Positions 37,705 to 47,179 of a stretch of DNA of 64,000 nucleotides are shown in pieces. The notes beneath the pieces were generated by a model, which saw only the letters and a program-made list of their open reading frames with translations, was not told the origin of the DNA and did no database searches. The translations under genes were made by a program, and so were the position numbers. Every line of letters begins with the position of its first letter. Position 1 is the first letter of the stretch. Origin of the DNA: Janthinobacterium rivuli. GTDB lineage: Bacteria; Pseudomonadota; Gammaproteobacteria; Burkholderiales; Burkholderiaceae_D. The stretch covers positions 310,001 through 374,000 of the forward strand of contig NZ_WFLJ01000003.1 in assembly GCF_009208735.1 (NCBI RefSeq), given 5' to 3'.

Positions 37705-39402
37705 TCAGTACTGTTCCCATTCTGTTTCCGCCACTGCGGCGGGGGTGGCGTGCTTGCGGCTGACGGGCGCGCTGGCGACGAGACGGGGCTTGTCCACCCT
37801 GGCGACAGTGGCGCGTGGCGCGGGACGCGAAGCCGGCACGACGGGCGGCAGCGCTTGCGTGCCGTCGAGCTTGAACACGCTGACGGCTTCGGCCAGGATG
37901 CCCGCTTGATCCTGCAGGGCTTCGGACGCGGCGGCCGCCTCTTCCACGAGGGCCGCATTTTGCTGTGTCACGGCATCCATTTCCGTGATGGCCTGGTTGA
38001 TCTGCTCGATGCCCGCCTCCTGCTCGTTGCTGGCGGATGTGATCTCGGCCATGATGTCGGTTACACGCCGTACGCTGTTGACGATCTCTTCCATGGTGCT
38101 GCCCGCCTGGTTCACCAGGGTGCTGCCGAGATTGACCTGGTGCACGGAGTCGTCGATGAGGATCTTGATTTCCTTGGCGGCCGAGGCGGAGCGGTGGGCC
38201 AGGTTGCGCACTTCCGTGGCGACGACGGCAAAGCCGCGTCCCTGTTCGCCCGCCCTGGCCGCTTCCACGGCCGCATTCAGAGCCAGGATATTGGTCTGGA
38301 ACGCAATGCCGTCGATGACGCCGATGATGTCGACGATTTTCCTCGACGAGGCATTGATGGAATCCATGGTGGTGATCACTTCCGCCACCACTTGCCCGCC
38401 CTTGCTGGCTACGCTGGAAGCCGATTGCGCCATCTGGTTGGCCTGGCGTGCGTTCTCGCCGTTCTGCTTGACGGTCGACGTCAGTTCCTCCATCGACGAC
38501 GCCGTTTCTTCCAGCGAGCTGGCTTGCTGTTCCGTGCGCGACGACAGGTCCATATTGCCGGAGGCGATTTCACGCGAGCCGTGGGCGATGGCGTCCGTGC
38601 CATGGCGCACGCGGGCCACGATGCCTTGCAGATTGTCATTCATCTCCTTCAGGGCGCGCAGCAGCAGACCCGTTTCATCGTCGCCGCGCGCGTCGATGCT
38701 GCCCGACAGGTCGCCGGCCGCCACCCGTTGCGCCACCTTGACGGCTTCGGCTATGGGACGGCTGATGGAGCGGCTGATCAGTAGGGCCAGCGCGATGGCG
38801 ATGACCGTCGCGGCAATCGACAGGGACAGGGTCAGAATGATGGCCATGCGCCCATCGGCGAGCGCTTGCTTGCCTTCGGCTGCCATCAGCGATTCCTGGA
38901 AGCCGGCCATGGCTGCCAGTGCCGTCAGGAATTTTTCCTGTGGGTAGCGCAGCTGCGTCAACAGGAAGATGCCCGCCGTTTCCGCTTTGCCTTCTTGCAA
39001 CAGCTTGATATTCGCATCGCGCGTCCTGGCATAGCTTTCGCGGCTGGTCGTCACGGCCTGGAACAATTCCTGGCCCTTGGGCGTATTGATCAGGGTTTTC
39101 AGGCGCGCCAGCAGTTCCACGTTCTTTTTGGCCGACGCCTGAATCTTGGCCACGGAACTGCTGACTTCGTCGGTATCGTTGGCGCCGATGATGGCGTTGC
39201 TCAGGAGGCGGGCCTGGATATTGATTTCGGACTGGATCGTATTGGACAGCATGACCTTGGCATAGCGGTCGTTGAGGATATTTTCCGTCGAGGCATTGAT
39301 GTTGCGGATGCGGCTGATGGAAACAAATGCCACCATGGCAAGCAGGACAATGATCAGGCTGAAACTGAAGGCCAGGCGGGTACTGATTTTGAGCTTAGAC
39401 AT
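37705..39402 (-). CDS. Methyl-accepting chemotaxis protein with C-terminal tether-like pentapeptide
   Basis: 565 residues from the ATG at 39402 (GAGGA upstream). TM1 at about 10-30, a four-helix periplasmic domain to about 185, TM2 about 190-210, HAMP to about 265, then the cytoplasmic signalling bundle with the standard tip ([19 protein letters not shown] in part). The protein ends EWEQY, similar to the xWxxF/Y tails that bind CheR. A linker rich in Pro, Ala and Val precedes that tail. The ligand is unknown. Confidence 0.93.
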   Translation of the reverse strand: MSKLKISTRLAFSFSLIIVLLAMVAFVSISRIRNINASTENILNDRYAKVMLSNTIQSEINIQARLLSNAIIGANDTDEVSSSVAKIQASAKKNVELLARLKTLINTPKGQELFQAVTTSRESYARTRDANIKLLQEGKAETAGIFLLTQLRYPQEKFLTALAAMAGFQESLMAAEGKQALADGRMAIILTLSLSIAATVIAIALALLISRSISRPIAEAVKVAQRVAAGDLSGSIDARGDDETGLLLRALKEMNDNLQGIVARVRHGTDAIAHGSREIASGNMDLSSRTEQQASSLEETASSMEELTSTVKQNGENARQANQMAQSASSVASKGGQVVAEVITTMDSINASSRKIVDIIGVIDGIAFQTNILALNAAVEAARAGEQGRGFAVVATEVRNLAHRSASAAKEIKILIDDSVHQVNLGSTLVNQAGSTMEEIVNSVRRVTDIMAEITSASNEQEAGIEQINQAITEMDAVTQQNAALVEEAAAASEALQDQAGILAEAVSVFKLDGTQALPPVVPASRPAPRATVARVDKPRLVASAPVSRKHATPAAVAETEWEQY

Positions 39403-39709
39403 GGGTCGGTCATCCTCGGCGAAAAGCGAAAAGAAAGCGTGCGCGGGGCATCTTCTAGAGGACAAGCGGCGTCCGTGCATGACGATGCTGATGCGGTCAG
39501 TGTGCGATACAGAAAGCTAACTCGGCAGGGATAAGGCCGTGGATGGATATTTTCGATGGCCGGGAAGTCGTGGCGACCCGCCCGGCGATATATTCTTGCG
39601 GGGCGGCGCAGGCGCGGCCCGATTCTGTTGTCAAGTGTAGGACGATAATTTCTGGTAAGCAAGATGTTCGGAAAAAAAACTGCTCCGCCAGCAACGCTTG
39701 CCGTGCGGC
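39403..39709. other. Intergenic region upstream of the chemoreceptor
   Basis: About 300 bases hold no ORF with a convincing ribosome-binding site. The chemoreceptor promoter must lie here on the minus strand. I looked for the flagellar sigma-28 pattern TAAA-N15-GCCGATAA and did not find a good match. Confidence 0.5.
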
Positions 39710-39710
39710 C

Positions 39711-39738
39711 AAAAAAAATGCCCCGGCGAGCGGGGCAT
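39711..39738 (-). terminator. Rho-independent terminator after the M14 carboxypeptidase gene
   Basis: ATGCCCCG at 39718-39725 pairs with CGGGGCAT at 39731-39738 over a five-base loop. On the minus strand the stem is followed by a run of T (A-run at 39711-39718 on the plus strand). It sits about 30 bases after the carboxypeptidase stop. Confidence 0.85.
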
Positions 39739-39769
39739 GGGGTCAAGCAGGCCGCTTCGGCCGTGGCGC

Positions 39770-40894
39770 TCAGGCGCGCAAGGTGGACAGGATAGGTTGC
39801 AGCACGGCCGCGCCCAGGGCGGCGCTGCGGGCACCGCTCCAGCCCGTTTGCGGGTCGGGATCGTTGGCGTTGTCCTTGAACGGCAGTTCCAGGGTCAGCG
39901 ACAGGCAGCCGAAGGCGTGCGTGATGTGGGGCGAACCCATGGTCAGCACTTCCGGCGTGAACGGGCCGTCTTCGTAGCCGTGCTCATCCTGGAAGTCGGG
40001 GCTGGCCACCTTGAAGTCGGCGATGAAGCGGTCTTGCTCGGCCTTCTGTGCTGGCGTGAAATTTTCCAGCGCATCGCTGCCGGCCACGAAGACGTAAGGC
40101 AAGCCTTCGTCGCCATGCACGTCGAGGAACAGGTCGCAGCCGATTTCATGCATTTTCTGTTTCACCAGGAACACTTCCGGGCTGCGTTCCATGGTTGGCG
40201 TCATCCATTCGCGGTTCAGGTTGGCGCCGGCCGCGTTGGTGCGCAGGTTGCCATGCACGGAACCGTCCGGGTTCATGTTCGGTACCACGTAGAAGACGGC
40301 GTCTTGCAGGCACTGGCGGGCAAACGGATTGGCCTGGTCCAGCAACGCTTCGAGCATGCCTTCGACAAACCATTCGGCCATCGTCTCGCCCGGATGCTGG
40401 CGCGCGATGACCCAGACTTTTTTCTCGGCATCGGCGTCGCCGACCACCAGCAGATTCATGTCGCGGCCTTCCACGGTGCTGCCCAGGTCGATCAGGCGCA
40501 CCAGCGGCGACGCTTGCGCGCTGTCGATCAGGGCCAGGTGGCGGTCCCATGGATACGGCTCGAAGTAGGCGTAGTAGACGCTTTCTTCTTCCGGCGTGTG
40601 TTCGATGGTCATCACCGTGCCGTCAAAGCTGGTCGGTACGCGGAACCAGGTTTCGCGGTCGTAGCTGGCCACGGCCTGGTAGTCTTTCCAGCCGTCCGGG
40701 TAGGCCGACTTGCCGGCATTCATGAAGCGGATCGTGCACGCCTCGCCTTGCGCGCCTTGCAGGCGGAAGTAAAACCACTGCGTGATGTCGGCGTGGGAAT
40801 CCTTGCGGATGTTCAGCTCGATGGATTGGGCATCGTCGGCGCGCAGCACCTCGATCGCGCCGGCGTCGAATTGCTGGCTGATTTTAATGGTCAT
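39770..40894 (-). CDS. M14-family carboxypeptidase, cytosolic CCP-like
   Basis: 374 residues from the ATG at 40894 (AGGAACACTC upstream). There is no signal peptide. An N-terminal beta domain (residues about 1-110, including WFYFRLQGAQGEACTIRF) precedes the peptidase domain with the zinc motif in RQHPGETMAEWFVEG, the second ligand in LFLDVHGDEG and NMNPDGSVHGNLRTNAAGANLNREW (in part). This layout matches the bacterial relatives of cytosolic carboxypeptidases that remove C-terminal glutamates in eukaryotes. The bacterial substrate is unknown. Confidence 0.88.
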   Translation of the reverse strand: MTIKISQQFDAGAIEVLRADDAQSIELNIRKDSHADITQWFYFRLQGAQGEACTIRFMNAGKSAYPDGWKDYQAVASYDRETWFRVPTSFDGTVMTIEHTPEEESVYYAYFEPYPWDRHLALIDSAQASPLVRLIDLGSTVEGRDMNLLVVGDADAEKKVWVIARQHPGETMAEWFVEGMLEALLDQANPFARQCLQDAVFYVVPNMNPDGSVHGNLRTNAAGANLNREWMTPTMERSPEVFLVKQKMHEIGCDLFLDVHGDEGLPYVFVAGSDALENFTPAQKAEQDRFIADFKVASPDFQDEHGYEDGPFTPEVLTMGSPHITHAFGCLSLTLELPFKDNANDPDPQTGWSGARSAALGAAVLQPILSTLRA

Positions 40895-41035
40895 GAGTGT
40901 TCCTGATAAAAACGTATGGGTTTTGCATCGTGTGCAATGGCGCGATGATACCTGTTTTGCGGTGGCCTTTGTGCTGGCGCAAACGAGGCGGGACATGCTT
41001 TGCTAACGTGGAAGCTCCGACACAGGGAGAGCATC

Positions 41036-41290
41036 ATGGACGACAACGGCAAACACATCCGCGAACTGGAAAAGAAAATCAGCGCCCTCAGCGATGCGCT
41101 GGCGCACCTGGGCAAGGGCACGACCTTGCAGGAATTGCTGCGCATCATACGTTTCCCCGGCTATACGACGCCGGCCGAATTCACCTTCAACGTGGCCATC
41201 CTCGACACCATGCTGGTACAGGCCAACGCTCTGGAAAAGCTGGGGCAGGATTTGCTGGCAGGGGCCAAGCAGGTCGTCGCCAAGCAGTGA
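41036..41290 (+). CDS. Small hypothetical protein, 84 residues
   Basis: The ATG at 41036 has AGGGAGAGCATC upstream. It is a soluble, helical protein starting MDDNGKHIRELEKKISAL with a heptad-like pattern, then LGKGTTLQELLRIIRFPGYTTPAEF and a second helix ending AKQVVAKQ. No known domain is recognised. It is divergent from the carboxypeptidase and convergent with paaX. Confidence 0.7.
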   Translation: MDDNGKHIRELEKKISALSDALAHLGKGTTLQELLRIIRFPGYTTPAEFTFNVAILDTMLVQANALEKLGQDLLAGAKQVVAKQ

Positions 41291-41401
41291 ACGCAGCAGT
41301 GAGCAAATCCTGAACGTCTGAAAAATGGCCAGGGCAAGGCGCAGGGCCGCAGGCAGTACGAACGTAGGCCCAGGCCCTGCAACGCCGCCATGGACGTTTT
41401 G

Positions 41402-42331
41402 TCAGGTGTTCAGTCCGCCAAAACGTTCAAAAAACCAGGGCTCCACATCCGGCGCCTGTTCATCCTCGCGCCGCAGGGTGGCCAGGATATGTTCCTCGGC
41501 CGCCGCATACGTGATGCGGTAGAGGTCGCGCGCCAGCGCATAGGCTTGCGTGCCGGGCCACGGTTCGGGCAGCAGTTCGACGGGCAGTTGCGGGTCGTGC
41601 AATTGCACGCGGCGGTAGGCGTGCGTCAGCAGCGAGCGGATGACGAACGCTTGCTCGGCATCGAACTCGGGCGCCTCTTGCAGCAGGGTCAGCAGCGGCT
41701 GGAAGCTGGCGATGAATTTTTCGTAGCCGGCCATCACTTCCGACAAGTCCCAGCAGTCGCCCACCATGTCGCGCAGGGGACGCGTGCTGACACCTGGCAA
41801 TTCCGTGGTGTGGCAGACGTACAGCTTGCCCTGTACCTCGTTGCGCACGAGGATATCTTCCAGCGCCTCCGTATTGCTGGCCGGGTGGCCAAAGATGCCG
41901 GGAGAGATCAAGCCGTAGCCGGCCCACAATAATTCCTTGCGCAGCGCCCCCCGCTCGGCGGCGCCGATGCTGCCGGCCGGCCCGATCACCAGGGTCCAGC
42001 TGCCATCCCAGTGCACCACCAGCGGCGCATAGATGCGGCGATAGGCGCGTTCGAAGCGGGCCAGCGCTTCCGGGCGTATCGTATAGGCGCTGCGGCGGCC
42101 GTCGCGCTGCGAGCTGAGCCAGCCCTCCTGCGCCAGGCGGAACACGCTGGTGCGCAACAGGCGGTCATTGACGCCGAATGGCGCCAGCAGTTCGATCAGG
42201 CTGCCGAGCCAGATGGCGCCGCCGCGCGGCACGATGGCGTCGCCAAAGATGGTCATCACCAGGGACTTCGAGCGCGGTGGGTCGCTTTCCAGGAAATCGG
42301 CTATCCATGCCGTGCAGCGGGTGTTCTTCAT
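41402..42331 (-). CDS. paaX: Phenylacetic acid degradation operon repressor PaaX
   Basis: 309 residues, normal length for PaaX. The N-terminal winged helix (SLIELLAPFGVNDRLLRTSVFRLAQEGWL in part) is followed by the PaaX-like C-terminal domain (GLISPGIFGHP, DCWDLSEVMAGYEKF, TYAAAEEHILATL). PaaX represses paa genes until phenylacetyl-CoA binds. It is divergent from paaA across 267 bases, which is the expected place for its operators. Confidence 0.93.
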   Translation of the reverse strand: MKNTRCTAWIADFLESDPPRSKSLVMTIFGDAIVPRGGAIWLGSLIELLAPFGVNDRLLRTSVFRLAQEGWLSSQRDGRRSAYTIRPEALARFERAYRRIYAPLVVHWDGSWTLVIGPAGSIGAAERGALRKELLWAGYGLISPGIFGHPASNTEALEDILVRNEVQGKLYVCHTTELPGVSTRPLRDMVGDCWDLSEVMAGYEKFIASFQPLLTLLQEAPEFDAEQAFVIRSLLTHAYRRVQLHDPQLPVELLPEPWPGTQAYALARDLYRITYAAAEEHILATLRREDEQAPDVEPWFFERFGGLNT

Positions 42332-42598
42332 GTGGTTCCGGTCTGGCCGTGTTGCGGTCGGTTCAATAAAAGCAGCAGTTTACTTGGCCGCGCGGGTAGC
42401 GCGGCAATAATTTGCCGGAAGCGCTGGTGGCGCTCCACAGTGTTTTCTCATAAGCAATATCATACGCACAAAAAAGCTGCACAAGATACGAATTTTTAAA
42501 ATGACTCACATCAAGTGTATGCAAATCGTTTTTTGTATCGTATTATCTGTTCATCGCACCGCGTTGCTGCGCAAAATCAAAGACATGGGAGACAGATC
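42332..42598. promoter_or_regulatory. paaX-paaA intergenic control region
   Basis: This stretch is AT-rich at 42440-42560. GATACGA (42485-42491) and TCGTAT (42538-42543) form a spaced inverted repeat, and further ATACG/GTATGC half-sites occur at 42462 and 42517. TATTAT at 42541-42546 could be the paaA -10, but no matching -35 hexamer lies 16-18 bases upstream. That suggests an activator-dependent promoter. The role of the half-sites in PaaX binding is inference. Confidence 0.45.
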
Positions 42599-43588
42599 AT
42601 GTACGCACAAATGGTTGAAACCGGCCTCAAGAACGTCCGCTCCATCGACGACATGGGCCAGGAAGAGCGCGCTTTCCAGGCGCGCATCGACGAAGGCATC
42701 AAGATCGAGGCCAAGGACTGGATGCCGGACGCCTACCGCAAGACCCTGATCCGCCAGATTTCGCAGCACGCGCACTCGGAAATCGTCGGCCAATTGCCCG
42801 AAGGTAACTGGGTCACGCGTGCGCCGACCCTGAAACGCAAGTCCATCCTGCTGGCCAAGATCCAGGATGAAGCGGGCCACGGCCTGTATCTTTATAGCGC
42901 CGCGGAAACCCTGGGCGTGTCGCGCGACGACCTGTTGGCCGCCTTGCACTCGGGCAAAGCCAAATATTCCAGCATCTTCAACTACCCGACCCTGTCGTGG
43001 GCCGACATGGGCGCCATCGGCTGGCTGGTCGACGGTTCCGCCATCATCAACCAGATTCCCCTGTGCCGCTGTTCGTATGGGCCGTATGCGCGCGCCATGA
43101 TCCGCGTCTGCAAGGAAGAATCGTTCCATGCGCGCCAGGGTTACGACATCATGATGTCGCTATGCAAGGGCACGCCGGCGCAGAAAGCCATGGCGCAAGA
43201 TGCGCTGAACCGCTGGTGGTGGCCATCGCTGATGATGTTCGGTCCGTCCGACGCCGCTTCCGTCAACAGCGCCCAGTCGGCGCAATGGCGCATCAAGCTG
43301 TTCTCGAACGACGAATTGCGCCAGCGCATGGTCGACCAGACCGTGCCGCAAATCGAATACCTGGGCTTGACCGTGCCCGATCCCGACCTGAAGTTCAATG
43401 CGGAAACGGGCCATTATGAATTCGGCGAGATCGACTGGGCCGAATTCAATAATGTCCTGAAGGGCAATGGCCCGTGCAACCGCGAACGCCTGCAAACGCG
43501 CGTGAAAGCGTATGCGGACGGCGAATGGTTCCGCGATGCCTTGGTCGCCTACGCCGACAAGCAAGCCGCTAGCAAAGCGGCAGCCTGA
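42599..43588 (+). CDS. paaA: 1,2-phenylacetyl-CoA epoxidase subunit PaaA
   Basis: 329 residues from the ATG at 42599 (GGGAGACAGATC upstream). PaaA is the catalytic di-iron subunit of the PaaABCE complex, which epoxidises the ring of phenylacetyl-CoA. Iron-binding helices are seen in [36 protein letters not shown] and [10 protein letters not shown]-like [29 protein letters not shown] is characteristic. First gene of the operon. Confidence 0.97.
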   Translation: MYAQMVETGLKNVRSIDDMGQEERAFQARIDEGIKIEAKDWMPDAYRKTLIRQISQHAHSEIVGQLPEGNWVTRAPTLKRKSILLAKIQDEAGHGLYLYSAAETLGVSRDDLLAALHSGKAKYSSIFNYPTLSWADMGAIGWLVDGSAIINQIPLCRCSYGPYARAMIRVCKEESFHARQGYDIMMSLCKGTPAQKAMAQDALNRWWWPSLMMFGPSDAASVNSAQSAQWRIKLFSNDELRQRMVDQTVPQIEYLGLTVPDPDLKFNAETGHYEFGEIDWAEFNNVLKGNGPCNRERLQTRVKAYADGEWFRDALVAYADKQAASKAAA

Positions 43589-43618
43589 ATATCAATAAGA
43601 CAGATAGGGGATAGCAAC

Positions 43619-43903
43619 ATGAGCAAAGAATGGCCTTTGTGGGAAGTTTTCATCCGCAGCCAGCACGGCCTGGCGCACAAGCATGTGGGCAGCCTGCACG
43701 CTTCCGACGCCACCATGGCGGTCAACCATGCGCGCGACGTCTACACGCGCCGCAATGAAGGCGTGAGCATCTGGGTGGTGCGCGCGGCCGATATCGTCGC
43801 CAGCAGCCCCGGCGACAAGGGCGCCCTGTTCGAACCGTCGAACAGCAAGGTGTACCGCCATCCCACCTTCTTCCCGATGCCGGAAGAAGTCAAGAACCTG
43901 TGA
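43619..43903 (+). CDS. paaB: 1,2-phenylacetyl-CoA epoxidase subunit PaaB
   Basis: 94 residues, the usual small PaaB. It bridges PaaA-PaaC heterodimers in the epoxidase. EWPLWEVFIRSQHGLAHKHVGS (in part), HARDVYTRRNEGVSIWVV and VYRHPTFFPMPEE are conserved. An AGGGGATAGCAAC box precedes the ATG, 30 bases after paaA. Confidence 0.96.
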   Translation: MSKEWPLWEVFIRSQHGLAHKHVGSLHASDATMAVNHARDVYTRRNEGVSIWVVRAADIVASSPGDKGALFEPSNSKVYRHPTFFPMPEEVKNL

Positions 43904-43917
43904 TGGGAGCGCCTGCA

Positions 43918-44670
43918 ATGGATGACAAAGTTAACTACTTGCTGCGCCTGGGCGACAACGCCCTGATCCTCAGCCAGCAGCTGTCGCAGCTGTGCGGCAA
44001 GGGTCCCGCGCTGGAAGAGGACATGGCGCTGACCAACGTGGCGCTGGACTTGCTGGGCCAGACGCGTTTGTGGTTCAGCTATGCGGCCGAACTGGAAAAC
44101 GCGGGCCGCGACGAGGACGACATCGCCTTTTTGCGCGACGCCCACGACTTCAAGAACTGCCTGCTGGTCGAACAGCCGAACGGCAATTACGCCGACACCA
44201 TGATGCGCCAGTTCTTCTTCGACAGCTGGCACTACTTCCAGCTGCTGGAACTGACGAAATCGACGGATGCGCGCATCGTCGAGGTGGCGCAAAAGTCGAT
44301 CAAGGAAGTGACGTATCACCTGCGCCGCAGCGGTGACCTGATCGTGCGCCTGGGCGACGGCACGGAAGAAAGCCACGCGAAAACGCAGGCCGCCGCCGAC
44401 AAGCTGTGGATGTTCACGGGCGAGATGTTCAAGTACGACACCGTCGACCAGGCCATGGTCGCCGCCGGCATTGCTCCGCCATCGGATATCTTGCGCCAGG
44501 CCTTCCTCGAACATGTGGCCGAGATCTTCGCCGAAGCCACCTTGAGCATGCCGGCGCCCGACGCCTGGATGCAAAAGGGCGGCAAGCAGGGCACGCACAC
44601 GGAGCACCTGGGTTTTATTCTGGCCGAGATGCAGTTCCTGCAGCGCGCCTATCCCGGGGCGGAGTGGTAA
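43918..44670 (+). CDS. paaC: 1,2-phenylacetyl-CoA epoxidase subunit PaaC
   Basis: 250 residues from the ATG at 43918 with GGGAG eight bases upstream; a GTG at 43900 overlapping the paaB stop is possible. PaaC is the structural, non-catalytic ferritin-like partner of PaaA. Motifs include LLRLGDNALILSQQLS, EDMALTNVALDLLGQTR, FDSWHYFQLLE and KEVTYHLRRSGDLIVRLGDGTEESH (in part). The stop overlaps paaD (TAATG). Confidence 0.95.
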   Translation: MDDKVNYLLRLGDNALILSQQLSQLCGKGPALEEDMALTNVALDLLGQTRLWFSYAAELENAGRDEDDIAFLRDAHDFKNCLLVEQPNGNYADTMMRQFFFDSWHYFQLLELTKSTDARIVEVAQKSIKEVTYHLRRSGDLIVRLGDGTEESHAKTQAAADKLWMFTGEMFKYDTVDQAMVAAGIAPPSDILRQAFLEHVAEIFAEATLSMPAPDAWMQKGGKQGTHTEHLGFILAEMQFLQRAYPGAEW

Positions 44671-45215
44671 TGAACGCCGCCGCTGGTGCCGCGCCGCTGG
44701 ACGCCGCCCAGGTCTGGGCCTGGCTGGGCGACGTGCCGGACCCGGAAATCCCCGTCATTTCGGTGGTGGACCTGGGTATCGTGCGCGCCGTCGATGTGGT
44801 CAGCAGCGAGGAATGTGTCGTGACGATCACGCCCACGTATTCGGGCTGCCCGGCCATGCAGGTGATCGCCGACGCCGTCACGGATGCCCTGCGCAGCCAT
44901 GGCGTGGCCAAGGTGACCCTGGTGAACCAGCTGGCGCCCGCCTGGACCACGGACTGGATGAGCGAGGCGGGCAAGGCCAAGCTGAAAGGCTATGGCATCG
45001 CGCCGCCGCAGCAGCAGGTGATCGACATCAGCGGCCTGCGTGGAGGAACAGCAGGCGGAGTAAAACGCCAGGCTGCCCCCAAGCTGGACGTGATCTGCCC
45101 GAACTGCGGTTCCACGCATACGCAGCTGACCAGCCAGTTCGGCTCCACGCCGTGCAAGGCGCTGTACAAGTGTATCGATTGCCGCGAGCCGTTTGACTAC
45201 TTCAAGTGCCACTAA
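44670..45215 (+). CDS. paaD: PaaD, iron-sulfur assembly-type protein of the epoxidase operon
   Basis: 181 residues from the ATG in TAATG at the end of paaC. PaaD is needed for epoxidase activity, probably in metal centre maturation, though not part of the purified complex. The DUF59/MIP18-like domain (VPDPEIPVISVVDLGIVR, PTYSGCPAM) is followed by a C-terminal zinc-ribbon-like region with CPNC and CIDC pairs. Confidence 0.95.
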   Translation: MNAAAGAAPLDAAQVWAWLGDVPDPEIPVISVVDLGIVRAVDVVSSEECVVTITPTYSGCPAMQVIADAVTDALRSHGVAKVTLVNQLAPAWTTDWMSEAGKAKLKGYGIAPPQQQVIDISGLRGGTAGGVKRQAAPKLDVICPNCGSTHTQLTSQFGSTPCKALYKCIDCREPFDYFKCH

Positions 45216-45255
45216 AAAAATCAGGCACACGTTCCGAAGAAACTGGAGATGAAGC

Positions 45256-46335
45256 ATGAGTAAATTTTATCCGCTGCGCGTGGCGAACGTGCGCAACGAA
45301 ACGCGCGACACCATCGCCGTCACGTTCGACGTGCCGGCCGAACTGCAGCAGCAGTTCCGCTTCCAGCAGGGCCAGCATCTGACCCTGCGCGCCAACATCA
45401 ATGCGGAAGACGTGCGCCGCTCGTATTCCATCTGTTCGGCGGTGCAGGACGGCACGCTGCGCGTGGCCATCAAGCGCACGCCCGGCGGCGCTTTTTCCAC
45501 CTGGGCGAATGACACCCTGAAAGCCGGCACCACCATCGAGGTGATGCCGCCCATGGGCCACTTCAACGTGCCGCTCGACTGCGTCAACCGCAAGCACTAC
45601 CTGGCGTTCGCGGCCGGCAGCGGCATCACGCCCATCCTCTCCATCATCAAGACCACCCTGCTGACGGAACCTTTGAGCCGCTTCACCCTGTTCTACGGTA
45701 ACCGCGCCTCGTCGTCCGTCATCTTCAAGGAAGAATTGACGGACCTGAAGGACGTGTACCTGGAGCGTTTGAACCTGGTCTACGTGATGAGCCGCGAGCA
45801 GCAGGACATCGAATTGTTCAACGGCCGCATCACGCAGGAAAAATGCGAGCAGTTCCTGCAGCACTGGATCCGTGTCGAAGACTACGACAACGCCTTCATC
45901 TGCGGCCCGGAAGACATGATGCTGGGCGTCTCCGCCGCCCTGCAGGCGGCCGGCATGCCGAAGCAGAACATCAAGATCGAACTGTTCGCCGCCAGCATCC
46001 CGAAAAACGCCCACAAACCGCGCGCCCAGTTCGACGCGGGCGCCGTGCAGGAAACGGAAGTGACCGTCATCATGGATGGCAACCACACCACCTTCACGAT
46101 GGACAAGGACAAGGAATCCATCCTCGACGCGGGCCTGCGAGCGGGGCTGGACATGCGCTACTCGTGCAAGGGCGGCGTGTGCTCGACTTGCCGCTGCAAG
46201 ATCCTCGACGGCAAGGTCGAAATGGACGTCAACTACGCGCTGGAAGACTACGAAGTGGCGCGCGGCTTCGTCCTCAGTTGCCAGAGTTTCCCCTTGACCG
46301 ACAAGGTCGTGGTCGACTTCGACCAGGCAGAATAA
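45256..46335 (+). CDS. paaE: 1,2-phenylacetyl-CoA epoxidase reductase subunit PaaE
   Basis: 359 residues. It passes electrons from NADPH to the PaaA di-iron site. The FAD-binding part (EDVRRSYSICSAVQDG), the nucleotide-binding part (AGSGITPILSIIKTTL, FYGNRASSSVIFKEEL) and a C-terminal plant-type 2Fe-2S ferredoxin domain (SCKGGVCSTCRCKILDG) occur in the usual order. It begins 40 bases after paaD, with TGGAGATGAAGC upstream. Confidence 0.96.
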   Translation: MSKFYPLRVANVRNETRDTIAVTFDVPAELQQQFRFQQGQHLTLRANINAEDVRRSYSICSAVQDGTLRVAIKRTPGGAFSTWANDTLKAGTTIEVMPPMGHFNVPLDCVNRKHYLAFAAGSGITPILSIIKTTLLTEPLSRFTLFYGNRASSSVIFKEELTDLKDVYLERLNLVYVMSREQQDIELFNGRITQEKCEQFLQHWIRVEDYDNAFICGPEDMMLGVSAALQAAGMPKQNIKIELFAASIPKNAHKPRAQFDAGAVQETEVTVIMDGNHTTFTMDKDKESILDAGLRAGLDMRYSCKGGVCSTCRCKILDGKVEMDVNYALEDYEVARGFVLSCQSFPLTDKVVVDFDQAE

Positions 46336-46386
46336 AGCCGGCGCAGGGCTGATGCCCTGCCGTATCCATTATAAAAGCGAGACGCC

Positions 46387-47178
46387 ATGACCTACCAAAA
46401 CATCCTCTTCACCATCGAGCACGGCATCGCGACGCTCACCCTGAATCGTCCCGACAAGCTCAATAGCTTTACGCAAGCCATGCACGAGGAAGTGCGTGAC
46501 GCCATCGCCAAAGTCAACGCCGACAGTAGCGTGCGCGTGTTCGTGCTGACGGGCGCGGGGCGTGGCTTTTGCGCGGGCCAGGACTTGTCCGACCGCGCCG
46601 TGGAACCGGGCTCGAAGGGCGTGGACCTGGGCGAGTCGGTGGAAAAGAATTACGCGCCGCTGGTGCTGGCCTTGAAGGCCTTGGCTATGCCCGTGATCTG
46701 CGCCGTCAACGGCGTGGCCGCCGGTGCGGGCGCCAACCTGGCGCTGGCCTGCGACATCGTCATCGCCGGCAAGTCGGCCAGCTTCGTCGAAGTGTTCTGC
46801 AAACTGGGCCTGATCCCGGACACGGGCGGCACCTTCTTCCTGCCGCGCCTGATCGGTTCCGCGCGCGCCATGGGCCTGGCCATGCTCGGCGAAAAACTGA
46901 CGGCGGAAAAGGCGGAAGACTGGGGCCTGATCTGGAAATGCGTAGACGACGCCGAACTGGCGCAGGAAACGCGCAAGCTGGCCGTGCACTTCTCTACCGC
47001 ACCGACCAAGGGCCTGGCGTATACCAAGCAGGCGCTGGCTCTGAGTGGCGCCAATACCCTGCCGCAGCAACTGGCGCTGGAAGCGCGCATGATGAGCGAT
47101 CTCGGTAACAGCGACGATTACCGCGAAGGCGTCGCCGCCTTCATGGAAAAGCGCGTACCGCAATTCAAGGGACATTGA
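46387..47178 (+). CDS. paaG: 2-(1,2-epoxy-1,2-dihydrophenyl)acetyl-CoA isomerase PaaG
   Basis: 263 residues, crotonase fold. It converts the ring epoxide to oxepin-CoA and also shifts a double bond later. GRGFCAGQDLSDR, the oxyanion-hole stretch VNGVAAGAGANLALACDI and KLGLIPDTGGTFFLPRLIG with the catalytic acid in place fit PaaG better than PaaF. It is the only enoyl-CoA hydratase-type gene in the cluster. Confidence 0.93.
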   Translation: MTYQNILFTIEHGIATLTLNRPDKLNSFTQAMHEEVRDAIAKVNADSSVRVFVLTGAGRGFCAGQDLSDRAVEPGSKGVDLGESVEKNYAPLVLALKALAMPVICAVNGVAAGAGANLALACDIVIAGKSASFVEVFCKLGLIPDTGGTFFLPRLIGSARAMGLAMLGEKLTAEKAEDWGLIWKCVDDAELAQETRKLAVHFSTAPTKGLAYTKQALALSGANTLPQQLALEARMMSDLGNSDDYREGVAAFMEKRVPQFKGH

Positions 47179-47179
47179 T

